Shown here: one piece after another, positions 1 through 8,795 of the stretch
How positions within the stretch are numbered: the first letter of the stretch is position 1
Layout of the letters: every line of letters starts with the position of its first letter
Source: Thermincola sp.
GTDB taxonomy: Bacteria; Bacillota; Thermincolia; Thermincolales; UBA2595
Reading direction: 5' to 3'
Assembly: GCA_022735835.1 (NCBI GenBank)
Contig: DYZU01000172.1
Location: 1-41,225, forward strand
Length of the DNA stretch: 41,225 bases
The notes under the pieces: generated by a model
Databases searched by the model: none
What the model saw: only the letters and a program-made list of their open reading frames with translations
What the model was told of the DNA's origin: nothing
Position numbers and translations under genes: made by a program

Positions 1-1988
1 TACAGACATGCAGCATCCACCTCCGCAAGCATTTGTAAGTTGGTGAATCCTTTAAGATTGATGGAACCTGAACGGCATTCGGCGGTACATGCGCCGCAAC
101 CCTGGCAGAGACCGGAGTTTACGCTGGCAACCGTACGGGTAATGGTTTCACCGTGAACTCTTTCCGAGATTTCTTTGGCCTCGATAGCCTTATACGGGCA
201 AATAGGCTTGCACAGCAGGCAGCCGACACAGGTCTCTTCGTTGACCGATGCAATCTGCGGGTTGGTAGCCATCTGATCCTTGGAGAACATGGCGACAACC
301 TTAACTGCCGCGGCGCTGGCCTGGGAAACCGTATCCGGCACGTCTTTCGGTCCCTGGCAGCAGCCGGCCAGGAAAACGCCGCCTGTGTTGGTTTCCACCG
401 GACGAAGTTTCGGGTGAGCCTCGGTATACCAGCCGTCCTTGTCATATGAGAAACCAACGGTTTGAGCCAGCTGGGTGGCGTCAGCCCTGGGCACCATGGC
501 AGTTTCCACAACTACCAGGTCGGCGGCCACTTCCACACTCTTGCCGATCAGGGTGTCTTCTCCCCGGACGATTACCTTCTTACCGTCCTGGTAAATCTTG
601 GACACCTGGCCGCGGATATACTTGGCTCCGTCTTCCTCTCTGGTCCGCATGTAGAATTCGTCATACATTTTACCCGGGGTTCGAACATCCATATAGAAGA
701 TGTAGACATCGGAACCCTTGATTTTCTCCCTTACCTGGTGGGCATGTTTGGCAGTATACATGCAGCAGGCTCTGGAGCAGTAAGATTTGGCCTTCAGCAC
801 ATCCCTGGACCCGACACACTTGATAAATACAACAGTTTGGGGGGTCTCATGGTCCGACGGACGTTTAATCTTTCCGCCGGTAGGGCCGCTGGCATTGACC
901 AGACGCTCAAACTGGAGACCGTCAATCACATCGGGAATAGCGCCTCCGCCGTATTCCGGATAATATTTGCCCCATTCAATGAGGTCAAAACCGGTTGCCA
1001 CGACAATGGCCCCAAACTTTTCTGTCACCAGCTCGTCCTGGTCTTCGTAATTGATGGCCCCGGTGGGGCAAACCTTCGCACATACCCCGCATTTACCGTC
1101 AATGAGCTTTTTGCAGGATTTATTGTCAATGACCGGCTTGTTGGGAACAGCCTGGGCAAACGGCTTGTAGATGGCAGTCCTTTCACCCATGCCGCAGTCA
1201 AATTCGCTGACAATTTTCTTGGTCGGGCATTTGGATTCGCAAATTCCACATCCGGTACATTTGCTGTAGTCAACGTACTTTGCTCTCTTCCTGATGGTAA
1301 CTTCAAAGTTACCGATATATCCACCCACTGACTCGACCTGAGAGTAGGTGTATAATGTAATATTGGGATGCTGCGCCGCAGCAACCATTTTGGGCGTAAG
1401 AATTCAGGCGCCGCAGTCGAGGGTGGGGAAGGTTTTATCCAGTTGGGCCATTCTGCCCCCGATGGTAGCTTCTTTTTCCACAATTACTACCTGGTGCCCG
1501 GCATCTGCAATATCCAGGGCAGCCTGGATTCCCGCAATCCCTCCGCCGATTATCAGGGCGCGTTTGGTTATGGGAATGTAGCTTTCGAATAACGGTTCCA
1601 GTTTGGCCACCTTGGCCACAGCCTTGCGTACCAGTTCAATGGCTTTCTGGGTGGCATTTTCGGGTTCAGCGGCGTGGACCCAGGAGCAGTGCTCCCGCAG
1701 GTTGGCCATTTCAACCATATACGGGTTCAGGCCCGCATTCTCGGCCGCCTTCTGGAAGGTCGGCAGGTGCATCCGCGGTGAGCAGGAAGCAACTACCACT
1801 GCGTCAAGCTTGTGTTCTTTGATAGCTTCGATCATGGCTTTTTGTCCGGGTTCGGAACAGGTATACTTGTTCTCCTGGACTAAGGCAACTCCGGGGAAGG
1901 TTTCAACCGCTTCATGTACTTTTGGTACATCGACAACCCCCCCGATGTTGGAGCCACACCAGCAAAGAAAGACCCCAATTCTTTTCAT
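1..1988 (-). CDS. hdrA: HdrA-like heterodisulfide reductase subunit A, selenoprotein, 3' end at window edge
   Basis: FAD and Fe-S electron-transfer subunit of the HdrABC complex, which can bifurcate electrons between a thiol-disulfide couple and ferredoxin. The N-terminus has the family signature GVFLCWCGSNIGG, then the FAD site IIGGGIAG. An in-frame TGA (1404-1406) falls in PTLDCGA-U-ILTPKMV, exactly where the family normally has Cys, and the frame stays open with perfect HdrA similarity to the window edge. Ferredoxin motifs follow: CTGCGICESKCP, CGVCAKVCP, CVGCLLCKPICP and CQGCGACTAECR. Read through, it is about 662 residues; the last two visible bases (TA) fit a stop codon, so it may be complete within one base. 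The start at 1988 (MKRIGV) is chosen because GGAG lies 8 bases upstream; the ATG at 1994 is too close to it. Last gene of hdrCBA. Confidence 0.93.
1366..1386 (-). promoter_or_regulatory. SECIS-like hairpin for selenocysteine insertion in hdrA
   Basis: On the minus strand, 17 bases after the in-frame TGA (1404-1406), bases 1386-1378 pair with 1374-1366 (8 of 9 pairs, one T-T mismatch) around a three-base GGC loop at 1377-1375. The distance from TGA to loop (about 26 bases), the small apical loop and the leading G residues match known bacterial SECIS elements bound by SelB. The hairpin lies inside the coding sequence, as bacterial SECIS elements do. Function is inferred from structure and position. 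Confidence 0.82.
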
Positions 1989-2029
1989 GTGCATCGCTCC
2001 TCATAATGTAAGTTTATAAGGGTTAGAAA

Positions 2030-2893
2030 CTAACTGATTTTAGACAATAATGACTGGGTCCCGCTACAGTGCCCACTGTCGAGACCGATTTCCCTGGGAG
2101 TTGATCCCATGGCAAAAGCCATCAGTTCTGTAAAATAAACCACCGGAATGTGGAAGTTTGTTTTAAACCTTTTGTTAATCTGAGTCATCCGCATATCCAG
2201 GTTCATCTCACAGACCGGACAGGCGGTGACAATTACATCGGCGCCGGCTTTAACAGCCATTTCAATTATTTTTTTGCTCATAGCCACAGTAGTATCCACA
2301 TCTTGAAATATCAGGGAAGTGCCGCAGCATTCGGTTTTAAACGGCCAGTCCACGGCTTCCGCTCCTATAGCCTTCATCATGTTATCCATTAACTGCGGGT
2401 TTTCAGGGTCATCTACATGGGCAACCTTTGGAGGTTTGACATAGTAACAACCGTAATATGAAGCTACTTTCAGTCCTGTCAGCGGTTTTTTAACCGCCTG
2501 AGCGATTTTTTCCATACCAATGGCTGCGAGACCGTCAATTATTGAGTATATTTTGCTGGTGCCCTTTATCTCTTCCTCGATAGCCTTGCTGATTTTTTCT
2601 TTCATTTCCGGATTGTGGCTCACTTCATGATTGACCCAAACCATCCTCTGCCAGCAGGCGGCACAAGGCGCTAAAACATCCAGACCCTCTTTTTCCGCTT
2701 TGACCAAGGATTTGGCAGGTATAGCCAAACCGACAAGATGGCCCATACTGTGGCCGGAACTGGCGCCGCAGCAAACCCAGTCGGGAATCTCCCATAATTC
2801 GACTCCGAGATGTTTGCAGACCGCTTTTACCGAACGGTCATATGCCTTTTCCATTGAATGGAGTGAACAACCGGGATAATAAGCAAATCGCAT
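2030..2893 (-). CDS. hdrB: HdrB-like heterodisulfide reductase subunit B
   Basis: Subunit that, in characterised Hdr enzymes, carries the active-site non-cubane Fe-S clusters reducing a disulfide. 287 residues, normal length. Two CCG domains are visible: YYPGC near residue 9, WVCCGA near 42 and APCAAC near 77-80; then YYGCYY, TECCGTS and TACPVC in the second half. All expected cysteines are present. Its start overlaps the hdrC stop by one base at 2893, and hdrA begins about 40 bases downstream, so the three are one operon. The physiological substrate in a non-methanogen is unknown, because coenzyme M/B are not expected. Confidence 0.93.
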   Translation of the reverse strand: MRFAYYPGCSLHSMEKAYDRSVKAVCKHLGVELWEIPDWVCCGASSGHSMGHLVGLAIPAKSLVKAEKEGLDVLAPCAACWQRMVWVNHEVSHNPEMKEKISKAIEEEIKGTSKIYSIIDGLAAIGMEKIAQAVKKPLTGLKVASYYGCYYVKPPKVAHVDDPENPQLMDNMMKAIGAEAVDWPFKTECCGTSLIFQDVDTTVAMSKKIIEMAVKAGADVIVTACPVCEMNLDMRMTQINKRFKTNFHIPVVYFTELMAFAMGSTPREIGLDSGHCSGTQSLLSKIS

Positions 2894-3483
2894 TAGTTTT
2901 CACCTTCTATTCTCATGCAATTTTCAACAACTTTCCGTATTTGATCCTGGTTTTTCATCTTTGGCGGGAGTTTGGGCAGTCTGAAAGCAACGTTTATAAT
3001 TGCCGGGATACCTATTGGCAGGTCAGCAAACATAGTTCCTGACTGCTTTAATTTTAAGGAAACCAATAAACCCGCTTCATATACACGGCCGTGCCTGATA
3101 ATTGAATTCATAAAGATATCATGGAATACACTGGCATTATAAAAGCCTTTAGTAATTCCGCGCTTCTTGGCCATGATCCGCAGGGCATCCATGACGCGGG
3201 GCACATCGATATCCCTGGGACAGCGGGCCGTACATGTCGAACACAGTACACAAGCCCAGATGGATTTGGTATTAAGCACCTCTTCTTCCATACCAAGTTG
3301 AATCATCCGCATAACCCGGTTCGGTGAAACATCCATCCCGTTACAAATGTGAACCGAACAACCGGCAGAGCACTTGCCGCACTGGTAACACCTGCGGACA
3401 TCGACGCCGCATTCTGCAAATACCCGGTCAATGAGGTCTCCATGTTCTCTCTGTTGTACGGATAAATTAACTATAGAACTCAT
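2893..3483 (-). CDS. hdrC: HdrC-like heterodisulfide reductase subunit C
   Basis: Iron-sulfur subunit that passes electrons between HdrA and HdrB. 196 residues with two [4Fe-4S] motifs, CYQCGKCSAGCSVH near residues 33-46 and CVLCSTCTARCP near 78-89. This is the hallmark of HdrC. The start ATG is preceded by GAGGGG with 7 bases of spacing. It is the first gene of the operon, with a 350-base leader up to the spoVM terminator. Order hdrC-hdrB-hdrA on the minus strand. Confidence in family is high; partner proteins beyond the window (for example MvhD or a Flox module) cannot be seen. Confidence 0.92.
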   Translation of the reverse strand: MSSIVNLSVQQREHGDLIDRVFAECGVDVRRCYQCGKCSAGCSVHICNGMDVSPNRVMRMIQLGMEEEVLNTKSIWACVLCSTCTARCPRDIDVPRVMDALRIMAKKRGITKGFYNASVFHDIFMNSIIRHGRVYEAGLLVSLKLKQSGTMFADLPIGIPAIINVAFRLPKLPPKMKNQDQIRKVVENCMRIEGEN

Positions 3484-3770
3484 TACTCAACCCCTCTTTG
3501 TCTAAAATGAGAACAATTGCATGATAGACGTTATCCAGGACACCTCCTTACAAATACTTATTTATCTATTGCCCAATGTGAAATGCTGAACAAAAAAATA
3601 CAACTGAAAAAACGCACAGTATGTCCCGTATAATTTTATTCTATATTGACCTGCTAATTCCTTTTTCTTAAGCAAAAATTTTTCGAATATTAAATAAAAT
3701 TGTAATCCCGCGTAAATTGAAGCGCGCAAGTGATTATGAGAGCATTCGGGAGTTACTGGTGTATGTCGAA
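3484..3770. other. hdr leader region, no convincing gene
   Basis: AT-rich stretch between the spoVM terminator and hdrC. The minus strand carries a near-perfect Shine-Dalgarno, AAGGAGG at 3549-3543, that does not belong to hdrC, which has its own site at about 3490. An open frame of 23 codons starting at CTG 3538 follows it and ends inside hdrC; a leader peptide is possible but not shown. I saw no riboswitch fold I recognise. Confidence 0.4.
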
Positions 3771-3796
3771 AAATAAAAAGAGGAGCCAAACTCCCC
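3771..3796 (-). terminator. Rho-independent terminator after spoVM-like gene
   Basis: Minus-strand bases 3796-3791 (GGGGAG) pair with 3785-3780 (CTCCTC) around a five-base loop, followed by TTTTTATTT at 3779-3771. It closes the psd-pssA-spoVM unit before the hdr operon. Confidence 0.75.
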
Positions 3797-3832
3797 TTCG
3801 GATGCGGTCAATAACCCGCGATATTTGGTTAT

Positions 3833-3898
3833 TTAATTGAACATTTTTTTCAATACTTTTCTTAAAAACTGAGGAAGCTTGATGAAATAGACGCGCAA
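3833..3898 (-). CDS. spoVM: SpoVM-like spore coat anchoring peptide
   Basis: A 21-residue peptide starting MRVYFIKLPQFL and continuing as a Lys/Arg-rich amphipathic helix. Bacillus subtilis SpoVM (26 residues) begins MKFYTIKLPKFL: the same spacing, with Pro at position 9, Lys-Leu before it and Phe-Leu after it. SpoVM inserts into the curved forespore membrane and recruits the coat ATPase SpoIVA. The start is TTG (3898-3896) with AAAGGGGTGAGAGG just upstream. It follows pssA by 74 bases and is itself followed by a strong terminator at 3771-3796, which explains why that terminator sits so far from pssA. No clear sporulation-sigma promoter was identified. The peptide is slightly shorter than its relatives. 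Confidence 0.75.
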   Translation of the reverse strand: MRVYFIKLPQFLRKVLKKMFN

Positions 3899-3972
3899 AA
3901 CCTCTCACCCCTTTAATTTATTAACTCTGCATTTATATTATTACAAAAAACTTTAGCTGGTGACTGTCCGGC

Positions 3973-4482
3973 TTAGTACTTGGGTATTTTTATATTACTG
4001 ACCATTAAAATTGCCAGCAGGACCATAATTACAGGGTAGACTATAACGGGAACCGGCATCCTGTTGCCCACCAGGACCAGCAGGGCTATCAGGCTGCCTG
4101 CCGCTGTAATAGGAACGCCGACAAAATAAGTGGAAATATTTAATATATTGAACCTGGCCAGCCTCACGGCTCCGCATAAGGCAAAAGAAATGGAAATAAC
4201 GAGCCCGATAGCTTCGAGGGATTTCATTTTGGAGGCATAAGCCAGAATCGCCGGCGCCACTCCGAAAGAAACCAGGTCTGCCAGAGAATCCAGTTCCTTG
4301 CCAAAGGGGGAGGCAGCGTCAAGTCTTCTGGCCAGGCGGCCGTCCATGCCGTCAAGAATCATGGCCAGGAGTATCATCGAAGCGGCGATTACAAATTCGT
4401 CATCCATGGTAAATACCAGGGAAACAACTCCTAACAAAAGGTTAGCCAGAGTAAAGATGCTGGGTATCAACTTTGTGTTCAT
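3973..4482 (-). CDS. pssA: CDP-diacylglycerol-serine O-phosphatidyltransferase
   Basis: Makes phosphatidylserine from CDP-diacylglycerol and serine in the cytoplasmic membrane. 169 residues with several hydrophobic segments. The CDP-alcohol phosphotransferase motif is complete near residues 45-70: DGMDGRLAR, then G(x3)D(x3)D as GKELDSLAD. The start overlaps the end of psd by 41 bases, so the product of this enzyme is handed to the decarboxylase from the same transcript. It is the short form, as usual in Gram-positives. Confidence 0.93.
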   Translation of the reverse strand: MNTKLIPSIFTLANLLLGVVSLVFTMDDEFVIAASMILLAMILDGMDGRLARRLDAASPFGKELDSLADLVSFGVAPAILAYASKMKSLEAIGLVISISFALCGAVRLARFNILNISTYFVGVPITAAGSLIALLVLVGNRMPVPVIVYPVIMVLLAILMVSNIKIPKY

Positions 4483-5116
4483 TTTTCAGCCTCCCAATGA
4501 TTGTTTCTCCTCCAACGACTTTTTCCCCTTTTTGTACCAGGACCTCGACTTCCGGCGGAACAATAATTTCAGTACAGGATCCGAATTTTATCAACCCAAA
4601 AATCTGGCCGCGGGACACCTGGTCCCCGACATTTACCCAGCAAACTATGCGGCGGGCAATAAAGCCGGTGATTTGGGTGACCAGGACGCGCAGCCCGTTA
4701 CTCTCAAGGCCAACATAGTTTTTTTCGTTAATATCCGAAGCATGGCTTTTAAACGCCGGAATCATCTTGCCCGGGCGGTAGCTGCGGTATTTTATTATTC
4801 CTGCCATCGGGCACCTGTTCAGGTGGACATTAAATATCGACAGAAATATGCTGACCTTGACAGCCTTGCTTTTCAGAAACCTATCTTCGTAAATTTCAAT
4901 CAGGTCCATTACGGTACCGTCGGCAGGTGAGACCAAAATTCCCGCCTCGGTCGGAATTTTCCTTTTGGGATTGCGGAAGAAAAAGGCCACGAAGAAAAAC
5001 ATGATTCCCGGAATCGGCGCTAACGGGGGATAAAAATATAAGACAACAACTGTGATTACTGCCAGTGCGACCAGGTAAATTGCCGCGTCACGTACAATAA
5101 TGAAATTATGTTTCAT
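4442..5116 (-). CDS. psd: Phosphatidylserine decarboxylase proenzyme, short form
   Basis: Pyruvoyl enzyme that converts phosphatidylserine to phosphatidylethanolamine. 224 residues, matching the short archaeal/rhizobial-type family. Two N-terminal membrane segments (about residues 10-45) are followed by FFRNPKR and SPADGTV. The self-cleavage site is FGSC near residue 178; the Ser becomes the pyruvoyl group. The Cys after it is less usual than Ser, Thr or Arg, but the essential Gly-Ser is intact. It precedes pssA with an overlap. Confidence 0.92.
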   Translation of the reverse strand: MKHNFIIVRDAAIYLVALAVITVVVLYFYPPLAPIPGIMFFFVAFFFRNPKRKIPTEAGILVSPADGTVMDLIEIYEDRFLKSKAVKVSIFLSIFNVHLNRCPMAGIIKYRSYRPGKMIPAFKSHASDINEKNYVGLESNGLRVLVTQITGFIARRIVCWVNVGDQVSRGQIFGLIKFGSCTEIIVPPEVEVLVQKGEKVVGGETIIGRLKNEHKVDTQHLYSG

Positions 5117-5202
5117 AAAGTCTGTATACCTCCAAAAGACTGCTTATTTCATTTTACCACTTTTTTCTCATCAATAAAAGGAGCCGGTCGTTGCTTCCCC
5201 AA

Positions 5203-8148
5203 TTATCTTGTTTTTTTTCTTTTAATGTTCTCTAAGTATTTTTCCAAATCCTTCACATCCTCCAGAATGTTCGGGGCCGGAAACAACGGCCTTTCCCCGT
5301 TTACCCAATCAGAGATTTTCTGTAATACAGTGGGCGTATCCCCTTTAAAATGAATCCTGACCGGCAGGGAGTTCAAAAATTTTCGTCCGTATCTGCGATC
5401 GGTTATCCTGCGGTCAAGCACAATGACAACCCCGTCATCATCTTCGGTCCTGATTAGCCGGCCAAAACCCTGTTTCAGTTTTATTACCGCCTCAGGGACG
5501 GTGTAACTGCCGAACGCATCCTTTTTCTGCTTAGTCAGCGCTTCAACCCTGGCTTCAACTACAGGGGTGTGTGGAGGAGAAAAGGGCAGCCTGGCAATAA
5601 TGACACACCTTAATATATCGCGCGGCAGGTCTATTCCTTCCCAGAAACTGCTGGTCCCCAGGAGGACGGTCCTGTCGCTTTGCCTAAATTCTTCAACCAG
5701 CCTGGTTCTGCCCCCATCTATTCTGTGGCCCAGGAGAATAATACCGTCCGGCTCCAAAAGCGGCTGCAATTTAAAATATGCTTTTCTCAGCATCTTGTGT
5801 GAAGTGAAGAGCACCAGGGTCCTGCCCTGAAACAGCCTGGCCACATTAGCAATGACCGGGGTGACAGCTTCTATATACTCTTCATCCTCAACATTTGCCG
5901 GGTCAGGCAAATCCCGGACTATACACAGTAGCGACTGCCTTTCGTAATCAAACGGAGAGGCCACCTGCTTTGTAATCAACCTGTCCTCCGAAAATGAGGA
6001 CAGTCCTACTCTTTCAATAAAAAAGTCAAAGTTCCCGTCCACACATAAAGTAGCCGAAGTTAAAAGAACACTTTTCTTGGTTTGAAAGAGGTATTCTTTC
6101 AAAAGCTCGCTGACCGATACAGGGGCGCTCCTTATCTTTGCATCGCCTCTGGTCCCTTTTTCAATTTCAATCCACCAGACATGGTCATCGCCGCCTTCAC
6201 AGAACAGGTGAAGGTTTGCGTTCACTTCCTCGAAGTAATTTATGTAAAATTCAAGGTCCTTTAGATAGGCCTGGACATCCTTCTGGCGCTCAGGGTTTGT
6301 GGATTCCAGCACTCCCGAAATCTTCTTGAGGGCCCGGACCAGAGCGCATGCCCTGCTAATATAATTATCCTTTATCGACACAAAGTACTCCCACCGTTCA
6401 CCTTCCCGCATGGAGTTCCTGATCCGGATCGCCAGGCGCTTTTCGTCATCACTTTCCGTGTTTTGGCTGGCAGCCCAGGTTTTCAGAAAGACCTCCATTT
6501 CGGCTGTTGACTCATAAACCTTGCCCGCAGTATCGACGGCTTCTTTTATAATTGTCTCCAGCCCCTCAATCTCTTCCGGACTGAAGCGGTGGGGATTGTT
6601 TTTCATATACTGTTTCAGCTGGTTAAACAGACCGGGACTCTGACCTGACCCAAATCCCCTGCTTAATAAAGAAAGCTGCATTCTGATGAGGTTTGTTCCA
6701 ATGGTCCGTCCCAGTTGCTCGGTGGCGGTGTTTTCAAGATGGTGGGCCTCATCGATTAATAAAAAATCATGAGCGGGCAGCACTCTGTTTTGCAGTTTCA
6801 GGTCAGCCAGCAAAAGTGAATGATTAACAATCAGCAGGTCTGCCAAATCGGCCTTCCTTCTGGCTTTGGTAACAAAGCAGTGTTTATGGTACCAGCCACA
6901 GGCCGCCCCGATACAGGAATCCTGGTCAGAACTGACCTCGTGCCAGTACTGCTTTTGCAGGGGAGGAATGTTAAGCTCATGCCTGTCACCTGTCGTTGTC
7001 CGGGTAAGCCAGACCAGCACCTTGAGAGAAAATACGAGGCCGTCTTTTTCCGTGAATTCATTTTCTTTCAGTTTGGCTTCCCACCGCCGCAAACAAAGAT
7101 AATTGTTCCTCCCTTTTACAATCGCGGCCTTGAAATCCAATCCCATTATATCCCTGATGTCGGGCAAATCTTTATTCCACAGCTGTTCCTGCAGGTTTAT
7201 GGTATGTGTTGCCACCACCACTTTGCTCGGGCCGGATAGGGCCCAAGCTACGGCAGGAATCAGGTAAGCCAGGGTTTTTCCGGTTCCCGTCCCTGCTTCA
7301 ATAACCAAGTGTTTTCCTTTCTGAAAACCATCGGCCACCGCCTGCAGCATTTCCACCTGCCCGGGCCTGAATTTATACTGCCGGTTCTTTCGGGCGAAGG
7401 GTCCCGAAGGTTCCAAAAAGGCAGCAAGGTTGCGATTGTCAAGCAGTTTTGATTTTTTTGGGGCATCGTTACCGGTAAATAATGACGGTTCACCGTTTTG
7501 GCCGGGGCGCAAAAAAGCATAGGCCGGTTCTGACAAGCCGGCGGAAAACCTTGCAATGTATTGAGCTGTATGCCCGGACAAAATCCGAGCCAGGGTCCAC
7601 TCCCGGCCCCTGGTCATTTCATATATTTTAATAAGAACCTCCCTGTTTAGCTCCTGTAAAAATCCAAGACATTTAAAAAACAGGGCGCAGGTTGTTTCCG
7701 CGTCTTCTAAGGCCCTGTGGGATGTGCGATTACCAATGCCCAGCAGGCCCTTTACCACTTCCAGACGGTAGCTGGCAGCCTGGGGCAGCAAAAACTGGAC
7801 CAGGTCCACCGTATCCAGCAAGGGATTGGCAATTTGCCTCTCAAAATTTTGGTTCAGAAAAGATATGTCAAACGCAATATTATGGCCTACCACGGGAAGG
7901 TCCCCCAAAAACCGGGACAGCGACAGTTCCACGTCACTTAAACAGGGAGCGTCTTTTAACATGTCTTCACTAATACCGGTGAGTTTTTTAATTTTAACAG
8001 GCAGCTTCCCATTAAAATTAACCAGTGTGCTATACCGGTCGATGATTTTCCCGTCCCTGGCTATTACTGCTCCTACCTCAATAATCCTGTCCGTTTCCGG
8101 GTTGATTCCGGTGGTTTCCAGGTCAAGAAAGGCATAAGTGTTATTCAT
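5203..8148 (-). CDS. dinG: DinG-family helicase with N-terminal 3'-5' exonuclease domain
   Basis: 981 residues. The N-terminal third is a DnaQ-like DEDDh exonuclease: DLETTG at about 9-14, HNIAFD near 93 and HRALEDAETT near 144. The rest is an XPD/DinG superfamily 2 helicase: Walker A EAGTGTGKT near 285, DEAHH near 470, and motif VI GFGRLIR close to the C-terminus. Cysteines in YLCLRRW, CIGAACGWYHKHC could bind the [4Fe-4S] cluster typical of DinG/XPD. The fusion is the usual Firmicute DinG arrangement, where the protein degrades or unwinds single-strand-tailed DNA or RNA-DNA hybrids. It appears to be monocistronic, between psd and usp. Confidence 0.93.
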   Translation of the reverse strand: MNNTYAFLDLETTGINPETDRIIEVGAVIARDGKIIDRYSTLVNFNGKLPVKIKKLTGISEDMLKDAPCLSDVELSLSRFLGDLPVVGHNIAFDISFLNQNFERQIANPLLDTVDLVQFLLPQAASYRLEVVKGLLGIGNRTSHRALEDAETTCALFFKCLGFLQELNREVLIKIYEMTRGREWTLARILSGHTAQYIARFSAGLSEPAYAFLRPGQNGEPSLFTGNDAPKKSKLLDNRNLAAFLEPSGPFARKNRQYKFRPGQVEMLQAVADGFQKGKHLVIEAGTGTGKTLAYLIPAVAWALSGPSKVVVATHTINLQEQLWNKDLPDIRDIMGLDFKAAIVKGRNNYLCLRRWEAKLKENEFTEKDGLVFSLKVLVWLTRTTTGDRHELNIPPLQKQYWHEVSSDQDSCIGAACGWYHKHCFVTKARRKADLADLLIVNHSLLLADLKLQNRVLPAHDFLLIDEAHHLENTATEQLGRTIGTNLIRMQLSLLSRGFGSGQSPGLFNQLKQYMKNNPHRFSPEEIEGLETIIKEAVDTAGKVYESTAEMEVFLKTWAASQNTESDDEKRLAIRIRNSMREGERWEYFVSIKDNYISRACALVRALKKISGVLESTNPERQKDVQAYLKDLEFYINYFEEVNANLHLFCEGGDDHVWWIEIEKGTRGDAKIRSAPVSVSELLKEYLFQTKKSVLLTSATLCVDGNFDFFIERVGLSSFSEDRLITKQVASPFDYERQSLLCIVRDLPDPANVEDEEYIEAVTPVIANVARLFQGRTLVLFTSHKMLRKAYFKLQPLLEPDGIILLGHRIDGGRTRLVEEFRQSDRTVLLGTSSFWEGIDLPRDILRCVIIARLPFSPPHTPVVEARVEALTKQKKDAFGSYTVPEAVIKLKQGFGRLIRTEDDDGVVIVLDRRITDRRYGRKFLNSLPVRIHFKGDTPTVLQKISDWVNGERPLFPAPNILEDVKDLEKYLENIKRKKTR

Positions 8149-8226
8149 GTGGCGGCTAATTCTCCTTTAAAGTCTCTATCTAATTTTAAACCAATGGCCT
8201 TGATATGACAACCTTGTCGGGGAATT

Positions 8227-8251
8227 AAAAAAACCTCTGCTGAGAGAGGTT
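8227..8251 (-). terminator. Rho-independent terminator after usp gene
   Basis: Minus-strand AACCTCT (8251-8245) pairs perfectly with AGAGGTT (8238-8232) around a six-base loop and is followed by a run of T. It ends the transcript of the universal stress protein just before dinG. Confidence 0.85.
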
Positions 8252-8279
8252 AAAGAACCACCGTTTTATAATATTTGTC

Positions 8280-8774
8280 TCATCTCCCCCGGACTATTAA
8301 AACCGGGCATGATGCCAACCTCATAACAGACTCGGCAACTGTCCCCAGCGATATCCGGGACAGTCCGGACCGGCCTGATTCACCCAGTATTATCAGGTCT
8401 ACATTATCGGCTTCCGCCGCCTTAACTATATTGCGGGCAATACTACCGCGGAGAATTGTTGTACTCACCTTAACCCCGTTTTTCTCACCAAATGCTTTAG
8501 CCACTGCCAGCCCGGCTTCACTGGGATGAACTCCGCCAAAAAACTTCCGGCCCTTCAGTTCGTCCGGAATCTCCATGGTATCTTCCTGCCCTGCCACATA
8601 GACCGCCAGGACTTCGGCATTGATTTTTTTGGCCATCCCTATACAAAACTTGGTGGCCTTTATAGAAGAAACCGAGCCGTCGGTAGCCAGCAGTATTTTT
8701 TTCACGGGTAAGGACACGGAAGTGATCTCTTCCGTTGTCATCCATTCAGCGCTCTTTTCCGCAAATTCTGCCAT
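8280..8774 (-). CDS. Universal stress protein, UspA family
   Basis: 164 residues from the ATG at 8774, chosen because AAAGGTGG lies 5 bases upstream; an upstream in-frame ATG at 8795 has no such site. One Usp domain: ILLATDGS at the N-terminal strand and the ATP-binding loop GESGRSGLSRISLGTVAESV near the end (G-x2-G-x9-G-T pattern), so an ATP-binding member. A 20-residue polar extension precedes the domain. Such proteins help survival under starvation or redox stress; the partner here is unknown. Confidence 0.9.
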   Translation of the reverse strand: MAEFAEKSAEWMTTEEITSVSLPVKKILLATDGSVSSIKATKFCIGMAKKINAEVLAVYVAGQEDTMEIPDELKGRKFFGGVHPSEAGLAVAKAFGEKNGVKVSTTILRGSIARNIVKAAEADNVDLIILGESGRSGLSRISLGTVAESVMRLASCPVLIVRGR

Positions 8775-8795
8775 AAATACCACCTTTGCATACAA

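Noticed and set aside
462-1331. Long plus-strand open frame of 289 codons
   Set aside because: It is the antisense shadow of hdrA; composition shows no protein family features and no ribosome site precedes it.
1404-1406. hdrA read as a pseudogene because of its in-frame stop
   Set aside because: Family similarity continues in the same frame to the window edge, the stop is TGA at a conserved Cys site, and a SECIS-like hairpin follows at the right distance.
3562-3789. 75-codon minus-strand open frame upstream of hdrC
   Set aside because: It spans the terminator hairpin, has no ribosome site and an unstructured, Phe/Leu-rich composition.
4574-4590. Psd lacking its usual LGST cleavage site
   Set aside because: The short-form family uses FGS; Gly-Ser is intact here as FGSC, so self-cleavage is expected to work.
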